NCBI GenBank assembly: GCA_937995735.1
Contig: CALKIZ010000003.1
Coordinates: 176,287-240,286, forward strand
DNA length: 64,000 nt
Reading direction: 5' to 3'
DNA from: an uncultured Neomegalonema sp.
GTDB lineage: Bacteria > Pseudomonadota > Alphaproteobacteria > Rhodobacterales > Rhodobacteraceae
A model generated the notes under the pieces. It was not told the origin of the DNA, searched no databases, and saw only the letters and a list, made by a program, of their open reading frames with translations. Positions 42,550-52,566 of this stretch are shown here, piece by piece. The first letter of the stretch is position 1. Every line of letters starts with the position of its first letter. The translations under genes and the position numbers were made by a program.

Positions 42550-43089
42550 ATGCCGGTTTCACGTAAGTCGCTCGCTGTTGCCGCACTTCTGACGGCGGTC
42601 ACCCCTGCGCTGGCCGCTGAGCCTTCCGCCCATGATTTCAGCTTTACCTTGATTGAAGGGGATGCGCTGGATATGGCGAGTTATGCCGGTAAGACGGTTC
42701 TGGTGGTCAATACCGCGTCGCGATGCGGATTTACTGGCCAGTATGAAGGGCTACAGGCGCTTTACGAACAGTATCAGGAAAAAGGTCTGGTGGTGCTCGG
42801 TGTGCCGTCGAAAGACTTTCGTCAGGAACTCGCCAGTTCAGAAGAGGTCCAGCATTTTTGCGAATTGAACTACGGCATTGATTTTCCGATGACCGAAATT
42901 GAACCTGTCACGGGGAAAACCGCGCATCCTCTGTTCGCTTGGATGGCGGAAGACGGGAAAGTGCCGAACTGGAATTTCAATAAATTCCTGATCGGCCCTG
43001 ATGGTGATTTGCTTGAGCATTATGGGCCGACCACGCGGCCAGACTCGCCCAAGCTGGTTGCCCGGATTGAAGAGACCTTGGCCCGCTGA
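42550..43089 (+). CDS. Glutathione peroxidase family protein with signal peptide
   Basis: VVNTASRCGFTGQYEGLQALYEQY, WNFNKFLIGPDG; N-terminal MPVSRKSLAVAALLTAVTPALAA. Confidence 0.92.
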   Translation: MPVSRKSLAVAALLTAVTPALAAEPSAHDFSFTLIEGDALDMASYAGKTVLVVNTASRCGFTGQYEGLQALYEQYQEKGLVVLGVPSKDFRQELASSEEVQHFCELNYGIDFPMTEIEPVTGKTAHPLFAWMAEDGKVPNWNFNKFLIGPDGDLLEHYGPTTRPDSPKLVARIEETLAR

Positions 43090-43104
43090 CACCATGTGGG
43101 TTGG

Positions 43105-43908
43105 TTAGTTTCGGCGACCAAAACCCGTATTTGCGGTGCGGCGCGGCCTGCGCGGTGCGTCCGCTGTGAGGTCTTCCGGGACCGGCTCCAGCTTCGGTTC
43201 ATCTCCGCCCCAAAGATCCGGCTTCATCTGTGGTGGTGGTGCATCGGCAGGGCTGTTAGCGCCTTTCGGCAAAATATCGGAGATCAAACCAAAGCTCGGG
43301 TTGGTCAGAGGCTCTTCGAGCGGAACAACACGGGCGCAGCCGATCATCGCTTCCATCACAAGTGTCATCATACCAGCCGACCCAATGTGACGGGTAAAGC
43401 CGAGAACCTTCATTGCCGCCGTGATCAAGGCAAAAGCGGCATCCGCATTATCGAGCTGGTTGGTTTGCGCAATCGCCCAAATCTGGCGGCGATGGCGTGG
43501 CCCCGCATTCAGGACGTTGTGGCGCGGAGCAAGATGCGCCGGTACGCTGAGAGGAACGAAAGTCGGGTTCGCTGCAAGGCTTGCTGTAATCCGGCTTTCC
43601 GTCTCGCGAAAATCCGGAAGGGACGATTCTTTTAGACCGAACGCTTCTTTGCCGACGAGGAGGGCATAACCCCAAAGGCTCTTTGGCGAGTGAGCATCAT
43701 CGCATAGAAAAGGCGAAATATTCCTGCCAAGAACGTAACCGCTGTCCGGAAGGTTAACTTCCTTGGCGAGCAGCGCCATTTCGCCCGCAATACCCGCAGT
43801 CGCTGCGAGAAGTGTCGGCCAATGGACTTGACCGTTCTCTTGATATGCCGCTGCAAGATATTTGAGCAGCTCGTCGCCGCCCTGTCGCCACCGATGTCCA
43901 GCCGCCAT
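43105..43908 (-). CDS. Conserved hypothetical protein
   Basis: Long ORF with coherent sequence; no domain recognised; start at MAAGHRWRQGG. Confidence 0.6.
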   Translation of the reverse strand: MAAGHRWRQGGDELLKYLAAAYQENGQVHWPTLLAATAGIAGEMALLAKEVNLPDSGYVLGRNISPFLCDDAHSPKSLWGYALLVGKEAFGLKESSLPDFRETESRITASLAANPTFVPLSVPAHLAPRHNVLNAGPRHRRQIWAIAQTNQLDNADAAFALITAAMKVLGFTRHIGSAGMMTLVMEAMIGCARVVPLEEPLTNPSFGLISDILPKGANSPADAPPPQMKPDLWGGDEPKLEPVPEDLTADAPRRPRRTANTGFGRRN

Positions 43909-44189
43909 TTTGCGCCCTTTCAAACTAGATCACTCTGCCGACCGAAGCAGTCCGTTGAGAGCGCTAGAAGGTTTTGGTTGACGCATCCATACATGTGATC
44001 GCCATAGGGCAATCACAGCACAACGCGCATTTCTCGCCTGTATAATGCTGTCAAAATTCATAAAAACCCGTCAACATCGCCTGCAATTGACGGTTGAATT
44101 TAGGATCGATTTTGAAAACTTAGGCAAAACAGTCGCTTACAAGGTAACTTTTTGCTGTTTTTAAATGATATGACATCAAACTTACGCAC

Positions 44190-44564
44190 TTACTGCGTGC
44201 CTTCATCGCAAAACAGGGCGATTGCGAGAAGAATTAGGCCGTATGTCCACAATATTGAGATGGCATAGACGATGCCATGTTCCATCAAAGGACGCGCAGA
44301 GAATCGGCCATAGAACAGCAACGTTCCCGCCGCTAAAATCATCCCTGAAATTGCGAGGCCCATGCCTATCCGGGTTGCATCGAAGGGCGAATATAGAACC
44401 CGCATCACGATAGCGATGAGAATGGCCAGCCCTGCGCCGCCTATCGGGAGGAGAATTTGCAATGTTGAAGCGCTCAACGCGATGAGATCGCCATCAACCA
44501 GCAATTTGAAAACAAGCGTCAAAATCGCCCATAGAGAGAGTCCGTAAACCATTCCGCGACGCAT
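44190..44564 (-). CDS. Hypothetical integral membrane protein
   Basis: 124 aa with about four hydrophobic segments. Confidence 0.6.
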   Translation of the reverse strand: MRRGMVYGLSLWAILTLVFKLLVDGDLIALSASTLQILLPIGGAGLAILIAIVMRVLYSPFDATRIGMGLAISGMILAAGTLLFYGRFSARPLMEHGIVYAISILWTYGLILLAIALFCDEGTQ

Positions 44565-44756
44565 CGTCTTCTCCGCTGGTAGTCAAACGTAGCGGATCAT
44601 AAGTTCTTACTATATTCTTGCATAGAGCTAAGGCGGTTGAATAGAAATTAGAACTACACGCATAGTTCGCGGTGTTGTTTGCTCTCGGTCCTTTCCTCAA
44701 CGCTGAAAACGCTCTACGTCTCGTCAGGAATTGACGGTTTATGACAGGAGCCTTCT

Positions 44757-47384
44757 ATGCGCCCCGACGCTGCACCCGCCCGCCACACGACGATCCGCCT
44801 GAAAGATTACACGCCTCCGGTTTGGCTGATTGACCACGTGAAGCTCGATTTTCGGTTGGGGACCGGGAAGACGCAGGTTTTTTCTGAGGTCGCGTTTCGG
44901 CTGAACCCGGATCGTGCGCCGGATGCGAGCCGCGATTTACGGCTTGATGGCGAATTGCTGATCCTTCGGGCGGCGAGTGTAAATGGCGACGCGGTTTCTC
45001 CCACGGTGGACGAGACCGGCTTGACGGTCAGCGGAGATGCGCTGCCGGATGCTTTTGTCTGGGCCGCAGAGGTTGAGATTGATCCGGCATCGAACAAAGC
45101 GCTTGAAGGGCTTTATCTGTCGAACGGGATGTTCTGCACGCAATGCGAAGCGGAAGGGTTCCGGAAGATTACGTTCTTCCCCGACCGTCCCGATGTGATG
45201 GCCCCTTATGAAGTGCGGGTCGAGGCGGATAGGGCAACGCATCCGGTGTTGTTATCGAATGGCGAGCGGTTGCAGCATGGCGAAGATGGCGAACGGCATT
45301 GGGCGCTGTGGCGTGATCCGCATCCGAAGCCTTGTTATCTGTTTGCTTTGGTCGCGGGTGATCTGGTCAAGATCGACGACACCTTCACCACGATGAGCGG
45401 TAAGAACGTTGATCTGCAAATCTTCGTGCGTCCCGGCGATGAAGACAAATGCGATTACGCCATGGACTCGCTGAAACGCTCGATGAAATGGGATGAAGAA
45501 GCCTATGGATGCGAGTATGATCTGCCGCTGTTCATGATCGTTGCCGTTGATGATTTCAACATGGGCGCGATGGAGAATAAGGGGCTGAATATCTTCAACA
45601 CGCGCCTTGTGCTGGCTTCGCCTGAGACAGCGACCGATGCGAATTTCCTCGCAGTCGAAAGCGTCATTGCGCACGAGTATTTTCATAACTGGACCGGCAA
45701 CCGCATTACCTGCCGCGATTGGTTTCAGCTATGCTTGAAAGAAGGGCTGACGGTTTTCCGCGACCAACAATTTTCCGAAGACATGCGGTCGGCGGATGTG
45801 TTGCGGATCAAAGAAATCGGCATGTTGCGCGCCCGGCAATTTCGCGAAGATGCAGGGCCGTTGGCGCATCCGGTTCGGCCTGAAGAATATATCGAGATCA
45901 ATAATTTTTACACGGCGACGATCTACGAAAAGGGTGCTGAAGTCATTCGGATGCTGCATACGCTGGTTGGCACCGAAGCCTATCGCAAAGCGACCGACCT
46001 TTATTTCGAGCGCCATGATGGGCAGGCGAGCACCATCGAACAATTCCGGCAATGTTTTGAGGATGCGACGGGGCGCGATCTGACTCAGTTTGCGCGGTGG
46101 TGGTCGCAAGCCGGAACGCCGCGTCTGTCTGCCTCGATTGAACAAGAGGGTGCGGAGACGGTTTTGACATTGCGTCAGGAAACCAAACCGACGCCGGGAC
46201 AGGATGAAAAGCTGCCGTTGCTGATGCCGGTTTCAGTTGGGTTCCTATCGGCTCAGGGTGAGGCTTTGACGCTTGAACGGGATGGCGTTGCCGCTGAAAC
46301 CCATGTGCTAGAGCTGACCGAGGCGGAACAATCTTTCCGGTTTGTCGGGGCAAGTGCTGCGCCGATCCCCTCGATTCTGCGCGGATTTTCAGCGCCGGTG
46401 ATTTTGGAGTTTGAGCGCTCGGCTGAGGAGCTTGCGCTGTTGCTGGCGCATGACACGGACGCCTTTAACCGTTGGGAAGCGGGCCGCGATTTGGCGCTGC
46501 GCACGCTCGATGATGCTTTGGAAGGCAAGCCGATTGCGCCGCTTTATCCACAAGCGCTGGCGACAGCCCTAGAGCGCGGCGGTGATCCGGCATTTCTTGC
46601 GTTGTTGATGTCGACACCGACGGATTCAATGCTGGCAGATCATGTTGCCTTGCGCGGGGATACCGTGGACCCGGATGCGATTGCGGCGGCAACAGCCGCG
46701 CTGAATAAAACGGTTGCCGAGGCGGGCGAGAACGCGCTGAACAAAGCCTACGCGGAAAATGCAACGCCGGGTGATTTTAGTCCTGATGCCGAGAGCGCCG
46801 GTAAGCGCGCGCTGAAACTGACCGCGCTTGAACGGCTGGGTGATCTTGGCACGGATGCGGTTCGCAAGCTCGCCGCTGATCATTTCGCTAATGCCGATAA
46901 TATGACCGACAGCGCGGGGGCGCTGAACGTGCTTGTCTCGCTGGAAGGCGATGAGGCGGAGGCGGCTTTGGCGGCCTTCCATGATCGCTGGCAGAGCGAT
47001 TCACTGGTGCTGGATAAATGGCTGATGCTGCAAGCCCGCGCGCCCGGTGAAGGAACGCTTGAGCGTGTAAAAGCCATTCGTGCATCCGATGCGATTGACT
47101 GGAGCAACCCGAACCGTTTCCGCTCGCTGATCGGAGCGTTCGCGGCGAACCATCATCGCTTTCATGCGGCGGATGGATCGGGGTATGCGTTTTTCGCGGA
47201 TCAACTTGAATGGCTCGACCGGATGAATCCGCAAACGACGGCAAGGATGGCAACGGCCTTTGAGACATGGCGGCGGTTCGATGCGCCGCGCCAACAAAAG
47301 ATGCGCGAGCAAATGCAGCGCCTTGTGGACAGGCCGGAATGTTCGCGTGATCTGTTCGAAATTCTCACGCGGGTTTTGGGGTGA
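44757..47384 (+). CDS. pepN: Aminopeptidase N (M1 family)
   Basis: GAMENKGLNIFN and HEYFHNWTGNRITCRDWFQLCLKEGLTVFRDQ. Confidence 0.97.
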   Translation: MRPDAAPARHTTIRLKDYTPPVWLIDHVKLDFRLGTGKTQVFSEVAFRLNPDRAPDASRDLRLDGELLILRAASVNGDAVSPTVDETGLTVSGDALPDAFVWAAEVEIDPASNKALEGLYLSNGMFCTQCEAEGFRKITFFPDRPDVMAPYEVRVEADRATHPVLLSNGERLQHGEDGERHWALWRDPHPKPCYLFALVAGDLVKIDDTFTTMSGKNVDLQIFVRPGDEDKCDYAMDSLKRSMKWDEEAYGCEYDLPLFMIVAVDDFNMGAMENKGLNIFNTRLVLASPETATDANFLAVESVIAHEYFHNWTGNRITCRDWFQLCLKEGLTVFRDQQFSEDMRSADVLRIKEIGMLRARQFREDAGPLAHPVRPEEYIEINNFYTATIYEKGAEVIRMLHTLVGTEAYRKATDLYFERHDGQASTIEQFRQCFEDATGRDLTQFARWWSQAGTPRLSASIEQEGAETVLTLRQETKPTPGQDEKLPLLMPVSVGFLSAQGEALTLERDGVAAETHVLELTEAEQSFRFVGASAAPIPSILRGFSAPVILEFERSAEELALLLAHDTDAFNRWEAGRDLALRTLDDALEGKPIAPLYPQALATALERGGDPAFLALLMSTPTDSMLADHVALRGDTVDPDAIAAATAALNKTVAEAGENALNKAYAENATPGDFSPDAESAGKRALKLTALERLGDLGTDAVRKLAADHFANADNMTDSAGALNVLVSLEGDEAEAALAAFHDRWQSDSLVLDKWLMLQARAPGEGTLERVKAIRASDAIDWSNPNRFRSLIGAFAANHHRFHAADGSGYAFFADQLEWLDRMNPQTTARMATAFETWRRFDAPRQQKMREQMQRLVDRPECSRDLFEILTRVLG

Positions 47385-48193
47385 TGAGCGCGATTTCCGG
47401 TGAGCGAAAAACTGTCTTGAACGGTCTTGCGGATCGTCTTGCCGGGGCATGGAAAGTGAAAGGCTTGATTGGCGCTGTTGCGGATGCTGATAGGCCAAGT
47501 GATCGGGGCGAGGCGTATCACATCCAAGACCGCATGGCGGAAACGCTCGGCGTGAAATCGCTCGGTTGGAAGATCGGAGCGACAACAGCGGCGGCGCGCG
47601 AGCAAGGCGGGCATGAAGATATTATCCCCGGCCGTCTGTTCGCGTCGACCGTTCAGTTTGGATCGCAAGTTACTATCGAGCTTGGTGCGTGCCCGAATGC
47701 GCGGGTTGAACCTGAATTTGGGTTTCGCTTGAAGGCGGGTATGCCTTTGCGCGATGCGCCGTGGAGCGCTGAGGAGGTCGCGCCACTGGTGACGTTGCAC
47801 CCTGCCTTGGAGATTGTCGGCAATCGGTTTGACTTGCCGGAGATGCCAAAGGACGAGCTTTCCTTGATGGGCGTCGCTGACAATGGGCTTTGTGTCGCCG
47901 GTGTTTTCGGAGAGGCGTTTGAGGGGGCGCAAGACTTTGACTACGCAGGGCATTCGGTTTCGCTGGTGATTGATGGCGGCGCAGCCGTGCCGAATTTATT
48001 CGGTGATCTGCGCGGCGATCCTTTTGAGGTGATTGCTAATCTCGCGACCTTACTTGCAAAAAGAAAGTTAGCATTGGGCGCTGGTGAGTTGATTTTATCA
48101 GGCACAATTACCGCGCCGCAAGCCGTCAAAAAGGGCGGGCATGTTGTGGCAGATTTTGGTGTGCTTGGCCGTTTCGATGTTTCTTTCGTTTGA
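47381..48193 (+). CDS. 2-keto-4-pentenoate hydratase/FAH family protein
   Basis: GWKIGATT, VEPEFGFRL, HPALEIVGNRF; C-terminal ILSGTITAP; overlaps pepN by 4 nt. Confidence 0.88.
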   Translation: MMSAISGERKTVLNGLADRLAGAWKVKGLIGAVADADRPSDRGEAYHIQDRMAETLGVKSLGWKIGATTAAAREQGGHEDIIPGRLFASTVQFGSQVTIELGACPNARVEPEFGFRLKAGMPLRDAPWSAEEVAPLVTLHPALEIVGNRFDLPEMPKDELSLMGVADNGLCVAGVFGEAFEGAQDFDYAGHSVSLVIDGGAAVPNLFGDLRGDPFEVIANLATLLAKRKLALGAGELILSGTITAPQAVKKGGHVVADFGVLGRFDVSFV

Positions 48194-48217
48194 GGCGATC
48201 AATGCCGGATGCAGTCG

Positions 48218-49243
48218 ATGAGTAACGTACGGCTTGGTTTGGTCGGTGCGGGTGTGATTGGCGCGCGGCACATCGGGGCGATTGACCAATGCGACGGGGT
48301 TGAGCTTGTCGCGATTGCTGATCCGATGGCGACCAAGACGCAGGCAGATGTTCCGCTCTTTATGGATACGGAGGCGATGCTGTCGAATGTGAAGTGCGAC
48401 GGCGTTATCGTTAGCACACCGACAGAGCATCACTTGTCGCCGACGCTGACGGCTCTTGAAGCGGGCGCGCATGTTCTTGTGGAAAAACCGATCTGCGCCA
48501 CCGTTGAAGAGGCATCGCAAATTGTCGCTTGCTGCGCCAAAACAAAGCGTCATGTCCTTGTCGCGCATCAGCGGCGGTATTATCCGCAAGTCGAAAAAGC
48601 GCGCGAGATTATTCAGGGCGGAACCCTCGGGCCGCTTGTGGCGGTGAGCGGGCAATGGACGTTGCGCAAACACGAAACCTATTACGATCCTGATTGGCGC
48701 AAGAAATGGCAAGCGGGACCAATCGTCACCAATCTGATTCACGATATGGATGCCATCCGATATATCTGCGGCGAGGTGCAAAGCGTGATGGCCGAAACGG
48801 GCAATCCGGTTTTCGGGTGGGAGAAAGAAGATGTTGCGGCGTTGACGTTGCGGTTTGAGAGCGGCGCGCTGGGCAGCTTTATTTTATCCGATCAAACGAC
48901 ATCTCCCTGGACGTGGGAAATGGCGTTGGGCGAAAATATCTCAATCCCGAAAACCAACCAGAATGCGATGCGCTTTATGGGCCGGGATGCCTCGCTGGAG
49001 TTTCCCAATCTGGTGCTTTGGAAGCACGAGGCTTTACCCCATGACTGGACACAGCCTTTGGTGAGCGAAGCGCTGAACTTTGAAGCGGAAGATGCTTATA
49101 GGGTTCAGATGCGCCATTTTGCGCAGGTTATCCGGGGCGTAGAAACACCGCGCATTGATGCCGACGACGCCCGGCGCAGTCTGGCCGCAACCGTTGCCGT
49201 GATGGAAAGCGCGCGGACGGGACAGCGCGTGATGCTTCGCTAA
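48218..49243 (+). CDS. Gfo/Idh/MocA family oxidoreductase
   Basis: [28 protein letters not shown]. Confidence 0.92.
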   Translation: MSNVRLGLVGAGVIGARHIGAIDQCDGVELVAIADPMATKTQADVPLFMDTEAMLSNVKCDGVIVSTPTEHHLSPTLTALEAGAHVLVEKPICATVEEASQIVACCAKTKRHVLVAHQRRYYPQVEKAREIIQGGTLGPLVAVSGQWTLRKHETYYDPDWRKKWQAGPIVTNLIHDMDAIRYICGEVQSVMAETGNPVFGWEKEDVAALTLRFESGALGSFILSDQTTSPWTWEMALGENISIPKTNQNAMRFMGRDASLEFPNLVLWKHEALPHDWTQPLVSEALNFEAEDAYRVQMRHFAQVIRGVETPRIDADDARRSLAATVAVMESARTGQRVMLR

Positions 49244-49304
49244 TCTGTTGAACCTTTTGCCCATGTGTGAGAAGGCGATTGGTGATCAGAAGGGAACCAG
49301 CCTC

Positions 49305-49751
49305 GTGAAAAATGTTGTCTACGTTTTAAACGGTCCGAACCTCAATCTTTTGGGACAGCGCGAGCCGCATCTTTATGGCCATGAAACGCTCGCCGATGTT
49401 GAGGCGCAGTGTCAGGCGGTTTGCGACAGCACGGGCCTTTCGCAACGCTTTCATCAATCCAACCGCGAATACGAGATTATTGATTGGATACATGAAGCCC
49501 GTGTCGAGGGCTTTGGGATCATTATCAACGCGGCGGCGTTCACGCATACGTCGATTGCGATTTTGGATGCCTTGACCGCGTTTGAAGGGCCGGTGCTGGA
49601 AGTGCATGTCTCGAATATCCATAAGCGCGAAGAGTTCCGGCATTTTTCCTATGTCAGCCAACGCGCAGAAGGCATGATCGCCGGATTTGGCGTGCAGGGA
49701 TACGCGCTGGCAATGCAGCGCATGGCAAAATTGTTTGCGGATAAGGCGTAG
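49305..49751 (+). CDS. aroQ: Type II 3-dehydroquinate dehydratase
   Basis: [55 protein letters not shown] start at 49305 preferred over ORF start 49248. Confidence 0.93.
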   Translation: MKNVVYVLNGPNLNLLGQREPHLYGHETLADVEAQCQAVCDSTGLSQRFHQSNREYEIIDWIHEARVEGFGIIINAAAFTHTSIAILDALTAFEGPVLEVHVSNIHKREEFRHFSYVSQRAEGMIAGFGVQGYALAMQRMAKLFADKA

Positions 49752-49767
49752 GTTTTCGTCTTGTAAG

Positions 49768-49807
49768 CCATCCTTCGAGATGGACCTGCGGTCCTCCTCA
49801 GGATGAG
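49768..49807. repeat. Dispersed palindromic repeat, family 2, copy 1
   Basis: CCATCCTTCGAGATGGACCTGCGGTCCTCCTCAGGATGAG. Confidence 0.85.
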
Positions 49808-49908
49808 AGGTTGAGATAAACCCGAGAGAGAACTGGGATGATGGAGGCAATGGCCTTAATCTGACGCCGTATTGATCTTCTTGGAGGCGTTAAGGGGAGA
49901 ATGTTTGA

Positions 49909-50283
49909 ATGAAGACGCCGATCTTAATCAGTATTTGCGCTGTCATTTTGGTCGGTGCAGGTGAAGCAAGAGCCACAGATGATGCTTCGGATGGCAACGG
50001 CACGCCGAAGACAATTGCCTGTGCTCAGGAGCGCGGCGAGGCGCTTGGACAATGTACCTACAGCATCAAACGGGACAAGAATGGGAAAGTCACGGTAAGA
50101 GTGGCCTTCGCGAATGGCTTTAAGCGAGGGCTTTTCTTCAAAGAGGGTAAGTTCTTGAAAGCAAGCGTTACAATGTCCGGTGTTGGCACGAATGCTGATT
50201 GGAGCCTCAAGGATGGTACGCACATGATCCGTGTTGACGGTCAACGCTATGAAGTGCCGGACATCCTGATTGCAGATAATTGA
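49909..50283 (+). CDS. Hypothetical secreted protein
   Basis: 124 aa; signal peptide MKTPILISICAVILVGAGEARA. Confidence 0.65.
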   Translation: MKTPILISICAVILVGAGEARATDDASDGNGTPKTIACAQERGEALGQCTYSIKRDKNGKVTVRVAFANGFKRGLFFKEGKFLKASVTMSGVGTNADWSLKDGTHMIRVDGQRYEVPDILIADN

Positions 50284-50384
50284 TGTCGGATATTCTCTCG
50301 GTGTGATGCGTTGAGGCTTGGGCGCGGACATTGGAGGAAGACCCCCCGCGCCACTTGCGCAGCGCGGGAGCTTATTTTGGAAAA

Positions 50385-51698
50385 CTACTTGGCGCTTTCT
50401 GCGGTTATTTTGTAGATTTCTCCGCCATCAACAGCGGCGTAAAGCGCATTATCAGGCCCCATGACCAGACCCCGGAATCTTGCCGAAAACCCGAGGGGCA
50501 TCTGCGTGATCCCATTGATGCCCAAGCCGTCAGGCGTGACGCTAATCATGTCAATTCTTGAACCTTCCGGCGTATCACCAAAAGCGATGCCCATGATGCC
50601 GACTGCCAAGCGGCCCTCGTAGATGCCCCAATTTTTGCCTTTGATGAAGGCGGCAGAACCGGTTCCTTGAGAAAACCCGTTGTTGTTCCATGTCGGCGGC
50701 ATCAAATCTTCAAAGCGCGTGTCACTCATCGGCGTGTAGGCAGCACGAATTGCAGGATCTACGGCTTCCTTCTGATTTGGCTCATACCCGCAATATTTAT
50801 CCGGACACGCACCTCTGCCGCCTGTGTTTTCGGCAGGATCCCAGCCGGCATTGCCACCGTTCACGAGAGCCGTGATTTCGTCGTTATGCCATGGACCATG
50901 TTCTGCCGTGAAAGCTTTCCCGTCGCTCGGGCGGAAATCAATGCCTTGAACGTTTCTGTGCCCGTAGGTGTAGATGCGCTTATCAAAACCTTCGGGGGGA
51001 TTGTTGTCAGGGTGAGCATTTCCATCCGCGTCAATCCTGAGAACTTTACCGCACAGGAGTGACCCATCCTGCGGACAAATTCCTCTGTGACGATCACCGC
51101 CCGCTACCCAGAGATAACCGCCGGGTCCGATGCGGATTCTACCGCCGTTATGAGCGCCCGGTCCGCCAAAAGGTTGATCGGAGTCGAAGGGCTTGTATTG
51201 AATATCTTTAACGATGTCCGTTCTGTCAGAAACGCTTTTGAGGTCGTCGCTGACTTTGAATTTCATGACGATGTTGCCGTCACATTTTTCAAAATTGGTC
51301 TTGCAACCACTGCCGTGATACTTGGATGAGGTTGAGTAGACGAAAAGCGTGCGGTTCTTGTCGAAATTCCTGTCTGGTACTACGCCGAGCATCCCAGCTT
51401 GTCCGTCACAGAAAAGGTCATTACCGCTGGCTGCGTAGCCCTCGGATTCCTTCATTCCGTAGAGCGCATTCACGGTTCCGTCTTTCGTTCTTACGGAAAG
51501 ACCGTCGCATTTTTCTGTGTAGAACATCGTGCCGTCCGGCAAGAAAGCCATGTCCCAAGGCGCATCGAGTCCTTCCAGCACGACCGATGACTTGATCTTG
51601 GGAACGTCCATGCCCCCTGAATGTCCGTCCGCCCATGCAGCGGACGCCGTTGCCATCACGGACAGCGCCGCGACAGCCGATAAAAGCTGCTTGTTCAT
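50385..51698 (-). CDS. PQQ-dependent sugar dehydrogenase-like (soluble GDH beta-propeller) protein
   Basis: Signal peptide; GLDAPWDMAFLPDGTMFYTEK, GAHNGGRIRIGPGGYLWVAGGD, YTYGHRNVQGIDF, EHGPWHNDEI. Confidence 0.92.
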   Translation of the reverse strand: MNKQLLSAVAALSVMATASAAWADGHSGGMDVPKIKSSVVLEGLDAPWDMAFLPDGTMFYTEKCDGLSVRTKDGTVNALYGMKESEGYAASGNDLFCDGQAGMLGVVPDRNFDKNRTLFVYSTSSKYHGSGCKTNFEKCDGNIVMKFKVSDDLKSVSDRTDIVKDIQYKPFDSDQPFGGPGAHNGGRIRIGPGGYLWVAGGDRHRGICPQDGSLLCGKVLRIDADGNAHPDNNPPEGFDKRIYTYGHRNVQGIDFRPSDGKAFTAEHGPWHNDEITALVNGGNAGWDPAENTGGRGACPDKYCGYEPNQKEAVDPAIRAAYTPMSDTRFEDLMPPTWNNNGFSQGTGSAAFIKGKNWGIYEGRLAVGIMGIAFGDTPEGSRIDMISVTPDGLGINGITQMPLGFSARFRGLVMGPDNALYAAVDGGEIYKITAESAK

Positions 51699-51907
51699 AG
51701 TATCCTCCTATTCGTCGTTATTTTTATGACGTTATTGAGTGTCTAATGCTCAGGCGATACAGCCGAAGGGTCAAGTAAAATTAGCCTCGTCAGAAAGTGC
51801 GAATGGCAGATTTTGGTCAATGCCGAGCTTTCGGGGCCTTCGCGTTCGTTGCGGTTTAGCTATCAGAGAGTCCGGCTTTGGCTCACAGTGGACAATCAAC
51901 TAACCTG

Positions 51908-52270
51908 TCAAATGGCGGTCACAATACCTCCCGCGCACTTGCGATTACCTTCCATGCAGTAGAATTTAGTTCCGACTTTTATCCGCTGCATATGCCAATC
52001 GACCATCTCCTCGGAAACTATGTGCATTCTTGCGTTCAGTTTGCCCATCAAGGGAGTATCGCCAGCTATCGTGTTCCCGCTCTGATCAACAAATTCTGGC
52101 CAAATATCACTTATTTGAAGTGGCGAGCCGTTCAATTCAAACTCATCAAGATACGCAAACGCCCATCGAATTCCATTATGCGGATGACTCAGTCGTGTCT
52201 GTGGTCCCAATGGATAAATCGTGATTTCTGCTTCAAAATTATGTTCGTGATTGTCAAATGCTTTGGTCAT
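51908..52270 (-). CDS. Stand-alone EF-Tu domain III-like protein
   Basis: 120 aa; NFEAEITIYP...and C-terminal VGTKFYCMEGNRKCAGGIVTAI resemble the EF-Tu C-terminal barrel. Confidence 0.5.
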   Translation of the reverse strand: MTKAFDNHEHNFEAEITIYPLGPQTRLSHPHNGIRWAFAYLDEFELNGSPLQISDIWPEFVDQSGNTIAGDTPLMGKLNARMHIVSEEMVDWHMQRIKVGTKFYCMEGNRKCAGGIVTAI

Positions 52271-52369
52271 GAACAGACGGTAATCGGTTCAACATCAACG
52301 CTCAATGTAATTACACTTCCGGCGCTTGGTGGTAATCGTGTTCGATACGACATTGCGGGTTCTCGCGCT

Positions 52370-52416
52370 GTAAGCCATCCTTCGAGACGGACCTGCGGTC
52401 CTCCTCAGGATGAGGG
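52370..52416. repeat. Dispersed palindromic repeat, family 2, copy 2
   Basis: GTAAGCCATCCTTCGAGACGGACCTGCGGTCCTCCTCAGGATGAGG; near-identical to 49768-49807. Confidence 0.85.
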
Positions 52417-52449
52417 TCGTTTTTTGGTGAGGTGGGTTCAAAATCACCG

Positions 52450-52460
52450 TCGTGTAGTGT
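52450..52460 (+). repeat. Solo copy of the family 1 REP-element end TCGTGTAGTGT
   Basis: Exact 11-mer; context CACCGTCGTGTAGTGTG matches copy 1 end ACCGTCGTGTAATGTG. Confidence 0.6.
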
Positions 52461-52529
52461 GCGCGTAAGGAATGCCGTCCCTCGAAATTTATAATCGTTC
52501 TTGACAAGCTGGAAATTTGCAGTCTATTT

Positions 52530-52544
52530 GTTCATGTATTGTTC
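52530..52544 (+). promoter_or_regulatory. Putative LexA (SOS) box GTTC-ATGTATT-GTTC
   Basis: GTTC-N7-GTTC, 22 nt upstream of the ORF start at 52567; TTGACA at 52501. Confidence 0.6.
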
Positions 52545-52566
52545 TTAAATGTAAGTATGAGGCGGG

